64,000 bases of DNA from contig NZ_MUXT01000005.1 in assembly GCF_002014965.1 (NCBI RefSeq), positions 124,001-188,000 on the forward strand. Direction: 5' to 3'. Numbering within the stretch: the first letter of the stretch is position 1; each line of letters opens with the position of its first letter. This DNA is from Moraxella canis (GTDB taxonomy: Bacteria; Pseudomonadota; Gammaproteobacteria; Pseudomonadales; Moraxellaceae). A program made the translations under genes and the position numbers. Below the pieces are notes generated by a model. It was given only the letters and a program-made list of their open reading frames with translations, ran no database searches and was not told the origin of the DNA. Of the stretch, positions 27,848 through 39,621 are shown piece after piece.

Positions 27848-28771
27848 TTAAAAATAGCCTTGCTTTTTGCGCGCTTCCATCGCCGCTTCACTGACCTGAT
27901 CGTCCAGGCGAGTGGCGCTACGCTCTGAGATCTCTACCACAGCAGTCTCTTGGATGATCTCCTCAGGCGTGGCTGCGCTGCTTGCCACAGGGCAGGTGCA
28001 TGAGATATCACCCACAGTACGAAAACGCACCGAACGAATTTCGCTGACATCGCCATCAGCTTTTGGGGTCAGTGGCGTGACAGGCACCAAAAGCCCACCT
28101 TTTTCGACCACTTCACGCTCATGAGCATAATAAATCGAAGGCAGCTCAAGGTTTTCGCGCGCGATATACTGCCAAATGTCAAGCTCCGTCCAGTTTGAGA
28201 TCGGAAATACGCGCATATTCTCGCCTTGATGGTGCTTGGCATTATACAAAGACCACAGCTCTGGGCGCTGAGCTTTGGGATCCCATTGACCAAACTCATC
28301 ACGAAATGAGAAAATCCGCTCTTTGGCACGCGCCTTTTCTTCGTCTCGGCGTGCACCGCCCATCAGAGCATCAAATTGATGCGTCTCGATGGTTTCAAGC
28401 AAAGTCACCGCTTGAGCACCGTTTCTTGAGTCGGTTTCTTTGCGCAGTACGACTGTGCCTTTGGCGATCGAGTCTTCGACATGACCGACCACCAAGCGAG
28501 CATTGAGCTTTTTGACCTGCTCGTCACGAAATTCAATCACTTCAGGATAATTATGTCCTGTATCGATATGCACCAAAGGAAATGGCAGCGTCACATCACG
28601 ACCTTCAATGGCAAATGCCTTGCGCGCCAGTGCAAGCAGCACCACAGAGTCTTTGCCACCTGAAAATAATAAAGCAGGGTTACGGCACTCAGCGATCACT
28701 TCGCGGATGATGTAGATGGATTCTGCTTCAAGCCAATCCAAATGCTCATTTTGTAGGGTAGTTTTTGTCAT
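27848..28771 (-). CDS. cysD: Sulfate adenylyltransferase subunit 2
   Basis: CysD is the catalytic PP-loop subunit of ATP sulfurylase, forming APS with CysN. The 307 residues contain the PP-loop SGGKDSVVLL (about 38-47), a conserved LVHIDTGHNYPEVIEFRD and GGARRDEEKARAKER, all hallmarks of the family. It lies 87 bases after cysH and 114 before cysN on the minus strand. The spacing suggests one transcript with internal processing or regulation. Confidence 0.95.
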   Translation of the reverse strand: MTKTTLQNEHLDWLEAESIYIIREVIAECRNPALLFSGGKDSVVLLALARKAFAIEGRDVTLPFPLVHIDTGHNYPEVIEFRDEQVKKLNARLVVGHVEDSIAKGTVVLRKETDSRNGAQAVTLLETIETHQFDALMGGARRDEEKARAKERIFSFRDEFGQWDPKAQRPELWSLYNAKHHQGENMRVFPISNWTELDIWQYIARENLELPSIYYAHEREVVEKGGLLVPVTPLTPKADGDVSEIRSVRFRTVGDISCTCPVASSAATPEEIIQETAVVEISERSATRLDDQVSEAAMEARKKQGYF

Positions 28772-28858
28772 GATAATTACCTGTCAATCTCAATAAAATT
28801 TGTCTAAATCCTAGGCTTGTCTTATAAAATGCTTAAAACCAAATACACTCGCCCAAAA

Positions 28859-29590
28859 TCATTTGTGCAGACCACACTCTTTGCTGTCTTTATGCTCCCA
28901 CCACCAGCGCCCTGCGCGGATGTCCTCGCCTTGTTTCACAGGCATGGTGCATGGCTCACAGCCGATAGAAGGATAGCCTTGGCGATACAGCTCATTAAAG
29001 GGAATATTTTTGGTCAAAATATATGCCCACACATCCGCTTCCTGCCAATCAAAAATCGGATTATATTTGGCGATACCGCGTTCTAGATCCGCTTCTGCCA
29101 AATTCAGCTCAGTGCGAGTGATCGACTGCTCGCGGCGCTGCCCTGTCAGCCAAGCATCAGCATCGACCAAAGCACGATTTAAAGGCTCAACTTTACGAAT
29201 AAAGCAGCACGATTTGCGCAGATCGACGCTTTCATAAAAAGCGTTTAAGCCATGATTTGCCACATAGTCCGCCACCGCTTGAGGATCTGGCTCATAAGTT
29301 TTGAAATTCAGTGCAGGATAGCGCGCCTTGACGGTGTCAATGAGGCTGAGCGTCTCGGCATTGAGCCTGCCTGTCTGCAAAGTAAATACTTCAGTGCTGG
29401 GATGGTGGTTAGCCAATGCATCGGTGATGACCATATCTTCTACCTGTAAGCTGCTGGCAAACTTGACGGCATGATGCTTGGCGTGGATGTCTGCTAAGCG
29501 CGCGTGCAGGGTGTTGATTTTGTCATCAAGACCTTGAATGGTCTCATCACTTGGCGCTGGGATTTGCCAAAGTACAGGTTTGATCATCAT
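28859..29590 (-). CDS. cysH: Assimilatory APS reductase
   Basis: CysH reduces activated sulfate to sulfite using thioredoxin. The frame opens upstream with a Trp-rich stretch unlike the family, so I start at the paired ATG codons at 29588-29590, giving 243 residues beginning MMIKPVLWQIP. It has the PP-loop-like FASSLQVEDMV, then CCFIRKVEPL and IGCEPC; these two Cys pairs bind a 4Fe-4S cluster and mark the APS-using subtype, as opposed to PAPS reductases. The redox-active Cys lies in KECGLHK at the C-terminus. No cysC is present, consistent with APS use. Confidence 0.92.
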   Translation of the reverse strand: MMIKPVLWQIPAPSDETIQGLDDKINTLHARLADIHAKHHAVKFASSLQVEDMVITDALANHHPSTEVFTLQTGRLNAETLSLIDTVKARYPALNFKTYEPDPQAVADYVANHGLNAFYESVDLRKSCCFIRKVEPLNRALVDADAWLTGQRREQSITRTELNLAEADLERGIAKYNPIFDWQEADVWAYILTKNIPFNELYRQGYPSIGCEPCTMPVKQGEDIRAGRWWWEHKDSKECGLHK

Positions 29591-29927
29591 GATTTTGGCT
29601 CTCAAATTGACTAAATAGATGGCTAGATGATTTGATCTGCGGATCGGTTCATTTGGATACTGCACAAAGTACCACCACCACCAAAAAATCGAAAATAACT
29701 TTTTGTACAAAGTAAATCACTTTTTGGCATTAGTAATCCCATTTGAGCCAATCTTAACTTATCAGCGCGCCAAATAAGGCTTGCCAACCCCTTTGAATTC
29801 AGTCATATCCACCGAATGTCTGTACAATTTCTACATAATCCTTACATAAAATAGCATTTGCCAAATACCCTTGCACCAAAGATATGATATAGTTCACAGT
29901 TATTTTTTGTGAGTTTTAGGAGTTGTC
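29591..29927. other. Divergent intergenic region, cysH / patatin-like gene
   Basis: This 337-base gap between divergent genes must hold both promoters. Before the patatin gene, TTGCCA (29858-29863) and TATGAT (29883-29888) are a weak candidate -35/-10 pair, 19 bases apart. An ACC/CCA triplet run and two ACAAAGTA copies lie nearer cysH. I see no recognisable CysB site or RNA gene. Confidence 0.45.
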
Positions 29928-31079
29928 ATGAGATTGGCTGTCGCAGCTGTACCTGTCTTTGCACTGATACTGACGGCTTGTGGTAGCACCACGCCGCCAT
30001 CCACCGCCCAAGTATCAGCCACGCCAAAAGCCGATGAGGCGCGCCCTGTCGTGGCTTTGGTGCTTGGTGGGGGTGGCACACGCGGCTTTGCGCATATTGG
30101 GGCGATCGAGTCGCTTGAGGCGCATGGCATCCGCCCTGATATGGTGGTCGGCACCAGTGCTGGGGCGTTGGTGGGCGCGGTTTATGCCAGCGGTAAGACG
30201 CCCTCTGAGCTGATCGATCTTGCCGATGCTGTCAAAGAAACGGATTTGATCGAAATCACACCCTCTCAGCAAGGCTTGATTGATGGGACGCGCCTGCGCC
30301 GCTATGTCAATGAGCAGGTCAATCATCGCCCCATCGAAGCCTTTCCTATGCGCTATGCGGCGGTGGCGACACAGATGCACACAAATACGGCAGTGACTTT
30401 TAGAACTGGTGAAGCAGGACTGGCGGTCCAAGCCTCATCCAGCGTCCCAAAATTATTCATCCCACCGCGCATTCCTGAAACAGGTGGCGAAAAATATGTG
30501 GACGGCTCACAAGTGGCGTTATTACCCACACGCATCGCCAAAAGTCTGGGCGCTGATGTCATCATCGCTGTCGATGTCATGGGCGAAAGACAAGCACCTG
30601 ATTCAAACACTCCGCACACGCAAGGCAATAGTATCAATATCCAACGAAATGAGACAGGCATCAGCGCCAAATGGGGCGATAAGACCATGACTGTGCCAAT
30701 CGATATCGATAAGCTCAATGATGCTGCCAAAGGCTTGCCTGTCGATATGCCACTGGGCGATCTGCTTGGCGCGGTCATGCAGTCTATCCCTGCCAATACT
30801 GACATTTCTTTGCCAAGACAGCTGCCTGCCAACGCCTCTGAATTTTCTCGATGGTTTGGTAATTTGGGCGCCAATTTGACTGCCGAGCCTGAAGATGTCC
30901 GCGCCGCCGATGTCTTGATTCGCCCAAAAACGACAGGCGCTGCGGTGTTTGACAGCACCGACCGAACGCGGCTTATCAATGAAGGCAGGCTTGCTACAGA
31001 CGCGCAAATCACCGCCATCAAACAAGCCATCGAAGATGCTCGTGCGCTTAAACACGCCCAAATACAAACAACTCAATAA
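29928..31079 (+). CDS. Patatin-like phospholipase lipoprotein (RssA-like)
   Basis: A 383-residue lipoprotein: signal peptide with lipobox LTAC, then a patatin domain (about 40-230) with the oxyanion GGGGTRG, the Ser nucleophile in GTSAG (G-x-S-x-G), and the catalytic Asp in DGSQ. Members hydrolyse lipid acyl chains. The C-terminal 150 residues (about 230-383) match no domain I can name. Being lipidated, it should act in the periplasm or at the outer membrane, unlike cytosolic RssA. AGGAG precedes the ATG. It is a single gene with its own terminator. Confidence 0.87.
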   Translation: MRLAVAAVPVFALILTACGSTTPPSTAQVSATPKADEARPVVALVLGGGGTRGFAHIGAIESLEAHGIRPDMVVGTSAGALVGAVYASGKTPSELIDLADAVKETDLIEITPSQQGLIDGTRLRRYVNEQVNHRPIEAFPMRYAAVATQMHTNTAVTFRTGEAGLAVQASSSVPKLFIPPRIPETGGEKYVDGSQVALLPTRIAKSLGADVIIAVDVMGERQAPDSNTPHTQGNSINIQRNETGISAKWGDKTMTVPIDIDKLNDAAKGLPVDMPLGDLLGAVMQSIPANTDISLPRQLPANASEFSRWFGNLGANLTAEPEDVRAADVLIRPKTTGAAVFDSTDRTRLINEGRLATDAQITAIKQAIEDARALKHAQIQTTQ

Positions 31080-31080
31080 T

Positions 31081-31119
31081 AAAATACCGCCAAGTATGAG
31101 CATCTTGGCGGTATTTTTT
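31081..31119. terminator. Bidirectional terminator after the patatin gene
   Basis: A 14-base perfect stem (AAAATACCGCCAAG with CTTGGCGGTATTTT) around a nine-base loop, flanked by T and A runs, lies between converging genes and should stop both. Confidence 0.9.
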
Positions 31120-31129
31120 ATTAGATTTA

Positions 31130-31591
31130 TTAGAATTGACAAGAGGGTGAGGCGGTCGGGGTATGGGTGTAATCAAACAGCATGCCATCAGGAAAGGCGA
31201 CAGACAAAACCTCATCATCAAAACTTTGTCTTAAGGTCAGGCTTTGCTTAGGTGTGAGACTCACAACTTGCAGATAAGAAAATTTTTCTTTGGTTTTAAG
31301 ATCTGTCATTGCCATCTTATCGCCTTCGGGCATCAAAGTGTTGATGCTTGAGTCGAGCTGCTGATATCTGCCCCGTGACAAGCAGCGAAAATCAACTTTT
31401 TGGGTGATGACCATGCCGTTATCAGATCGGCGAAAGCTCACCATCGATACCATGGGCTGATCTTTGGGCGTCATCAGCCAATAGCCATCATAAATCTCAT
31501 GAGGCAGCTGATAAGATTTGGACTCCAAAGCAAAACTACTTTGGATGCCGATTGCCGTCAAGATGACAGCAACATAAAAAGGTGTTTTCAT
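31130..31591 (-). CDS. Small secreted protein of unknown function
   Basis: I do not recognise this family. The chosen ATG (31589-31591) has AGGATG upstream and yields 153 residues with a clean signal peptide (Lys2, hydrophobic core, cleavage likely after SSFA). The mature protein has no lipobox or membrane segment and two Cys: one in the middle (FRCLSR) and one near the end (SPSCQF), which could form a disulfide. It is between converging terminators, so is its own unit. It is probably periplasmic. Confidence 0.65.
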   Translation of the reverse strand: MKTPFYVAVILTAIGIQSSFALESKSYQLPHEIYDGYWLMTPKDQPMVSMVSFRRSDNGMVITQKVDFRCLSRGRYQQLDSSINTLMPEGDKMAMTDLKTKEKFSYLQVVSLTPKQSLTLRQSFDDEVLSVAFPDGMLFDYTHTPTASPSCQF

Positions 31592-31610
31592 AACCCATCC
31601 TAATACAGTT

Positions 31611-31644
31611 AAAAACCCAAGCACAAAGTCATGCTTGGGTTTTT
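31611..31644 (-). terminator. Terminator of fadBA
   Basis: A 13-base perfect stem, AAAAACCCAAGCA with TGCTTGGGTTTTT, has an eight-base loop. It lies about 50 bases past the fadA stop and overlaps the promoter area of the small secreted protein gene. Confidence 0.85.
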
Positions 31645-31691
31645 GTTGTGGCTGTGTGTCAATTCACACACATCGTCATCTTAATCACGCT

Positions 31692-35047
<3,356 letters not shown>

Positions 35048-35139
35048 GAATACCCCTTATGGTGTTAGTCAATCGCGCTGCCTTGTTTTTGGCAACCGTG
35101 TACCTAATATAGCACACCGATCATGCTATTTCATCTGTC

Positions 35140-35155
35140 ATTTGACTGATCAAAT
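35140..35155. promoter_or_regulatory. Palindrome upstream of fadB
   Basis: ATTTGA-CTGA-TCAAAT is a perfect six-base inverted repeat with a four-base centre. Such a site could bind a TetR- or GntR-type fatty-acid regulator. That is inference; no regulator gene lies nearby. Confidence 0.4.
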
Positions 35156-35323
35156 ATGACCGATGGGTCACCAATTTTTGGGTGATACGCCTTGCAGCGT
35201 CAAGTGGTCTTGAGTCTCTAAGTTGGCTCAAATTTAGCGACTGGATAATAATTATTTACAAAAATTCGCTATTTTAATAAGATATGCGTAATAATCCACT
35301 TCTTTAATTGATTAAGCATTCTT

Positions 35324-36445
35324 ATGGCACAGCAAACTTATTATGATATTTTGGGCATCTCCCAAAATGCAGGCATCGAAATCATTCATGCCGCTTATCA
35401 AGCACTCAATCAAAAATACCAAACCGCGCCCAATGCCACCGAGCAGCTGATACAGATTCGCCAAGCCTATGCGGTGCTGTCTGATCCGATCAAGCGTGCA
35501 GAGTATGACTCATGGCTGCGGATGAGTCGCCAATTTGGGCAGAGCACGCCGCCGCCTTTTGGTGCTCACCCTGCCAACACGCCGCCCATCGGCACTGCTG
35601 GCTATCGCACACAGTCGCCCAAAGCCAAAGGCTCATCAGCCGCTGCATGGGTGATCGGGATACTGGCAGCGCTGATTGCGGTGGCGGTTTTGGCGTATGT
35701 TTTGGTGTCGTCGTCTGGGTTTTTTGGGGATCAAGATGAGCCAGTGACGCCCCTTGAGCAGGCGCCCTCTCAGGCGACCCAAGCGCCTGAGCTACACCCC
35801 ATTGAGCCGATCGCCCCGCCGACACCTACCGCCACGCCACAGCAGCAAGCCGCGCGCGATCAAGCGCACGCTGCGTATCTGGCGGCAGTCGGTCGCATCA
35901 ATGCCGTCTGGAAAAGCCTGCCCAAGACCACCCAAGACTCGCTGCGTGACGAGCAGCGCAGCATCAATAACGCACGCGAACAAACCTGTAAAGCCCAAGC
36001 TGCGAGCCAATACAGCCATCCGCTAGATATCGAAGCGGCACGCTATCACTGCGAAGTGCCCATGCTTGATGAGCGCACCCAAACCCTACGCGTCTATGCT
36101 GCCAGCATCGCCAGTCAGCCGACCATCGTCCGCGAGCCGATCTACGTCCCAACGCCTGTCTATGTCGATAGCGATGATCCTGTCAGCCACACCACGCCAA
36201 GTGAAGCGCGCGCCTTGTATGATGACGCCGTGGCGAATATCAACGCCGTCTGGAACAGCCTGCCTGACGAGATGCGCCAAATACTGCGCGATGAGCAGCG
36301 CGCGGTAAATGCCGATCGCGAACGCCGCTGCAAGACTTACGCCCAAAGCGTCTATCAAAGCCGTAGCGACCAGACTGTCGCGCGCTATCTGTGCGAAGTG
36401 CCTGAGCTTGATGAGCGCGCTGCTGAGCTTAGCCAGTATTATTGA
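35324..36445 (+). CDS. Membrane protein with degenerate J domain and two LprI-like repeats
   Basis: This 373-residue protein has an unusual make-up. Residues 1 to about 68 resemble a DnaJ domain (YYDILGISQNA at the start, YAVLSDPIKRAEYD at the end), but the HPD tripeptide needed to stimulate DnaK is absent: the loop reads KYQTAPNA. A Pro-rich segment and one membrane helix (about 106-128) follow. The C-terminal part has two similar repeats (about 178-262 and 293-373), each with INAVWxSLP, LRDEQR and two Cys, like the LprI/DUF1311 family. Topology is probably cytoplasmic N-terminus and periplasmic repeats. The function is unknown. Confidence 0.8.
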   Translation: MAQQTYYDILGISQNAGIEIIHAAYQALNQKYQTAPNATEQLIQIRQAYAVLSDPIKRAEYDSWLRMSRQFGQSTPPPFGAHPANTPPIGTAGYRTQSPKAKGSSAAAWVIGILAALIAVAVLAYVLVSSSGFFGDQDEPVTPLEQAPSQATQAPELHPIEPIAPPTPTATPQQQAARDQAHAAYLAAVGRINAVWKSLPKTTQDSLRDEQRSINNAREQTCKAQAASQYSHPLDIEAARYHCEVPMLDERTQTLRVYAASIASQPTIVREPIYVPTPVYVDSDDPVSHTTPSEARALYDDAVANINAVWNSLPDEMRQILRDEQRAVNADRERRCKTYAQSVYQSRSDQTVARYLCEVPELDERAAELSQYY

Positions 36446-36470
36446 TTTTCGCCAAACCAAAGGAGTTATT

Positions 36471-36923
36471 ATGACCCGTGTCTATCCCATCGCCCTGATG
36501 CTGATGACAGCACTCACTGCTCTGCCTGCTCAGGCAGCCGACTGGCGCTTTATTCCTGCAACTTCATCTAACAACGAGACCATCTATGTTGATTATGACA
36601 GTCTAAAGCGGCACAGCTTTACAGGGGGTGGGCGGTACTACACCGCTTGGATAAAGACTACCTATCCAAGCGCCCAAAAGACCTCTGGTGGCAAGCTGTA
36701 TCGAGAACTGAAAGCCTTTCAATACTTTGACTGCTCAAACCAAAAGTGGAATGTTGATGCTTTATACTATTACACCAGCACAGGGCAGCCAGTGGATAGT
36801 ACGACTCGGACAATTTCAACCACTTCATCAGCCAATTGGGATCGTGTGATACCTGATACCGTAGGTGCGGACAAGCTTGATAGCGTCTGTAGTCTGGCAA
36901 GACAGAAGTTTGGCAGTATCTAG
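36471..36923 (+). CDS. Surface-adhesin E-like secreted protein
   Basis: The start with AAGGAG upstream is the ATG at 36471 (150 residues), not the longer frame from 36309. A signal peptide (ending PAQA) is followed by a small beta-rich domain like the adhesin E family: ADWRFIP, TIYVDYDSL, AWIKTTYP, the DCSNQKW and a C-terminal Cys (SVCSLA), which could pair. Homologues in Haemophilus bind host proteins, but this family is widespread and the role here is unknown. It follows the J-like gene by 25 bases. Confidence 0.75.
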   Translation: MTRVYPIALMLMTALTALPAQAADWRFIPATSSNNETIYVDYDSLKRHSFTGGGRYYTAWIKTTYPSAQKTSGGKLYRELKAFQYFDCSNQKWNVDALYYYTSTGQPVDSTTRTISTTSSANWDRVIPDTVGADKLDSVCSLARQKFGSI

Positions 36924-36989
36924 GCATCTAGCATCATCTATCCGCCCAAGGCGGGGCGGGGAGATGAGCGATCTTATTAAGGATTAATT

Positions 36990-37547
36990 ATGTACCCATT
37001 TATTCGTTTGGGCGTATCCATCACCAAAAGCACGCTCAGCGCGCTGCGCGGCGAGCACCTGCCCCTCACAGGGACGAGTGTCATCCACTATACGTGTCAT
37101 ATCAATGATATTGATAATTTTCTTGAATTGAATAATGGTCGCGTGCTGACTTTATTTGACTTGGGTCGTACGGATTTTGCGATCCGCACAGGGCTTGGCA
37201 AAGAGCTACTTCGCCAAAAATGGGGCTTGGTCGTGGCGGGCAGCAGCGTGCAGTACCGTAAGCGTGTGCGCCTGTTTCAAAAGCTGAGCATCCAAACCCA
37301 CCTGATCGGTGTCGATGAGCGCTGGTTTTATATTGAGCAAGTCATGACAGTCAATGGTCAAGCCACCTCCCAAGCCCTGCTACGTACTGGCGTTACCAAC
37401 ATCAAAACTGGCAAGACCATCCCCACCGAGCAGGTGCTGGCTGCGGTAGGTTATGCCGATTTTCAGCTGCCGCCACCTGAGTGGGTGCAAGCTTGGATCG
37501 ATGCCGACAAAATACGCCAGTTCCCCCAAAAACAATCCGCTGAGTGA
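36990..37547 (+). CDS. Thioesterase-like (hotdog fold) protein
   Basis: A 185-residue hotdog-fold protein like the acyl-CoA thioesterase/THEM6 group. The fold is suggested by VIHYTCHINDIDNFLELNNGR, LFDLGRTDFAI (the catalytic Asp-like region), and VVAGSSVQYRKRVR. It has no signal peptide. Substrate is unknown. It converges on clpX with a shared hairpin at the stop codon. Confidence 0.75.
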   Translation: MYPFIRLGVSITKSTLSALRGEHLPLTGTSVIHYTCHINDIDNFLELNNGRVLTLFDLGRTDFAIRTGLGKELLRQKWGLVVAGSSVQYRKRVRLFQKLSIQTHLIGVDERWFYIEQVMTVNGQATSQALLRTGVTNIKTGKTIPTEQVLAAVGYADFQLPPPEWVQAWIDADKIRQFPQKQSAE

Positions 37548-37559
37548 TATCAGCGGATT
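37534..37559. terminator. Hairpin terminator between the thioesterase-like gene and clpX
   Basis: AATCCGCTGA and TCAGCGGATT form a ten-base stem with a six-base loop; the stop codon of the plus-strand gene lies in it. On the minus strand a T-rich run follows, so it mainly suits clpX. Confidence 0.7.
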
Positions 37560-37568
37560 GGTTGGGTT

Positions 37569-38870
37569 TTAGGGTTTGGTGATCGGTGCTTCGCCACCTT
37601 CGATGACGCCTTTGGTGACGATGACTTCTTTGACATCTGTCATGCTAGGCAGCTCATACATGGTATCCATCAGCACATTTTCGATAATGGAGCGCAGACC
37701 ACGCGCGCCTGTCTTACGCTCTTGGGCGCGCTTGGCGATGGCGGTGAGTGCTTCAGGCTCAAAAGTCAGCTGAACACCTTCCATCTCAAATAAATACTGA
37801 TACTGCTTGACCAGCGCATTTTTGGGCTCAGTCAAAATCTGCACCAGCGCCGCTTCATCCAGCTCTTCTAGACTTGCAATCACTGGCAGACGACCGATCA
37901 GCTCAGGAATCAGACCAAATTTAATCAAATCTTCGGCTTCAACTTCACGAAACAGCTCGGTGATGCTCGATTCATCTTGGGCTTTGACATCAGCATTAAA
38001 GCCGATGCCTGTCTTTTCGGTGCGCTGGCGGATCACTTTATCAAGCCCAGCGAATGCACCGCCCACGATCATCAGGATATTACTGGTATCCACCTGAATC
38101 ATCTCTTGGCGTGGGTGCTTGCGACCGCCTTGGGGTGGAATGTTTGCCACAGTGCCTTCGATGAGCTTGAGCAGGGCTTGTTGCACGCCTTCGCCCGAGA
38201 CATCGCGCGTGATTGATGGGTTTTCGCTTTTGCGAGAAATTTTATCAATCTCATCAATATAAATGATGCCTTTTTCGGCTTTTTGGACATCATAATCCGA
38301 GGCTTGTAGTAGCTTTTGTACGATATTTTCGACATCTTCGCCCACATAGCCTGCTTCGGTCAGCGTGGTGGCATCCGCCATCGCAAATGGCACATCCAGC
38401 ATCTTGGCAAGCGTCTGCGCCAGCAGTGTCTTACCTGAGCCTGTCGGTCCGATGAGCAGGATATTTGACTTAGACAGCTCAACGCCATCAGCATCAGGCT
38501 TATCTGCCGCAACTTTTAGGCGCTTATAGTGGTTATACACTGCCACAGACAGCGCCTTTTTGGCGGCATCTTGACCGATCACATAGTCATCTAAGTGAGC
38601 GCGCAGCTCTTTTGGCTTGGGCAGCGCTTTGTCTTGCCACTCATCTGCTTGATCATCGCTCATGCTTGGCTGAGCGCTTTCGGCGGTTTTATCGGTCGTG
38701 ACAGTCGTGGCTCTGCGTGATTTGGGTTTTTGGGTCAAATCACCCAACAAATCACCGCACACCTCGATACACTCATTGCAAATATTGGCGTCATTGCCAG
38801 CGATGAGTTTTTTAACTTCGGTTTTTTTCTTACCGCAAAATGAGCAGCTTGGTATCTCTTTGGTTGTCAT
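37569..38870 (-). CDS. clpX: Clp protease ATPase subunit ClpX
   Basis: ClpX unfolds substrates and feeds them to ClpP. The 433 residues carry an N-terminal zinc finger (CSFCGKK, then CNECIEVC), Walker A (GPTGSGKT), Walker B ([10 protein letters not shown]), and the sensor/pore segment GYVGEDV. The C-terminal helical domain has the family's GARGLRSI. It lies nine bases after clpP on the same strand and should be cotranscribed with it. Confidence 0.97.
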   Translation of the reverse strand: MTTKEIPSCSFCGKKKTEVKKLIAGNDANICNECIEVCGDLLGDLTQKPKSRRATTVTTDKTAESAQPSMSDDQADEWQDKALPKPKELRAHLDDYVIGQDAAKKALSVAVYNHYKRLKVAADKPDADGVELSKSNILLIGPTGSGKTLLAQTLAKMLDVPFAMADATTLTEAGYVGEDVENIVQKLLQASDYDVQKAEKGIIYIDEIDKISRKSENPSITRDVSGEGVQQALLKLIEGTVANIPPQGGRKHPRQEMIQVDTSNILMIVGGAFAGLDKVIRQRTEKTGIGFNADVKAQDESSITELFREVEAEDLIKFGLIPELIGRLPVIASLEELDEAALVQILTEPKNALVKQYQYLFEMEGVQLTFEPEALTAIAKRAQERKTGARGLRSIIENVLMDTMYELPSMTDVKEVIVTKGVIEGGEAPITKP

Positions 38871-38879
38871 AACAGCCCC

Positions 38880-39533
38880 TTATAGAGTTTTTGGACGCTT
38901 ATCAAGCACCACATCCACCAAGCCGTATTCGCGCGCTTGTTCGGCGCTCATGAAATTATCACGATCGGTATCGCGCTCAAGTTTTTCGATCGGCTGTCCA
39001 GTGTGTTCTGCCAGCAGGCGGTTTAGTTTGGCTTTGAGTTCAATGATTTCGCGAGCGTGGATCTCGATATCGGACGCCTGACCACGGAACCCACCCAAAG
39101 GCTGGTGGATCATCACGCGCGAGTTTGCCAGCGCATAGCGTTTGCCTTTTTCGCCCGCTGATAATAAAAACGAGCCCATCGATGCCGCCTGACCCATGCA
39201 GATTGTGGAGACATCAGGTTTGATAAAGTTCATCGTATCATAGATCGCCATGCCTGCCGTCACGACGCCGCCTGGTGAGTTGATGTACAGATGAATGTCT
39301 TTTTCAGGGTTATCCGCCTCCAAAAACAACAGCTGAGCGACGATCAAATTCGCCATATTATCTTCAACTTGTCCCGTCAAGAAAATCACGCGCTCACGCA
39401 AAAGACGCGAGAAAATATCAAACGAGCGCTCACCGCGACCCGATTGCTCAATCACCATCGGCACTAGCGCATTTTGCGGCGCATAAAAAGCATCAGCAAG
39501 CTGATCGTAATAAGGATTTTGTTTCATGTTCAT
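38880..39533 (-). CDS. clpP: Clp protease proteolytic subunit ClpP
   Basis: ClpP is the tetradecameric serine protease core used with ClpX. The frame opens 14 codons upstream, but CTTGGA lies six bases before the ATG at 39531-39533, giving 217 residues beginning [12 protein letters not shown]. The catalytic Ser is in [11 protein letters not shown] and the His in MIHQPLGG; the Asp lies in DRDNFMS. The hydrophobic chamber residues and N-terminal pore segment are usual. Confidence 0.95.
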   Translation of the reverse strand: MNMKQNPYYDQLADAFYAPQNALVPMVIEQSGRGERSFDIFSRLLRERVIFLTGQVEDNMANLIVAQLLFLEADNPEKDIHLYINSPGGVVTAGMAIYDTMNFIKPDVSTICMGQAASMGSFLLSAGEKGKRYALANSRVMIHQPLGGFRGQASDIEIHAREIIELKAKLNRLLAEHTGQPIEKLERDTDRDNFMSAEQAREYGLVDVVLDKRPKTL

Positions 39534-39560
39534 CATCATTCCAAGGTTTATTTTTAGAAC

Positions 39561-39587
39561 AAAAACCCCACGCATAAGCCTGGGGCA
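39561..39587 (-). terminator. Terminator of tig
   Basis: Stem of CCCCA with TGGGG around a ten-base loop, followed on the minus strand by TTTTTG, about 35 bases past the tig stop. It is weak and may allow some read-through into clpP. Confidence 0.55.
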
Positions 39588-39621
39588 TTTGTAAAATCAT
39601 CAATCAATCCAACTGGCAAGA

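Noticed and set aside
29591..29710. Upstream extension of cysH with four consecutive Trp codons
   Set aside because: It matches no CysH family N-terminus and arises from a CCA-repeat in the promoter region; the family start is at 29590.
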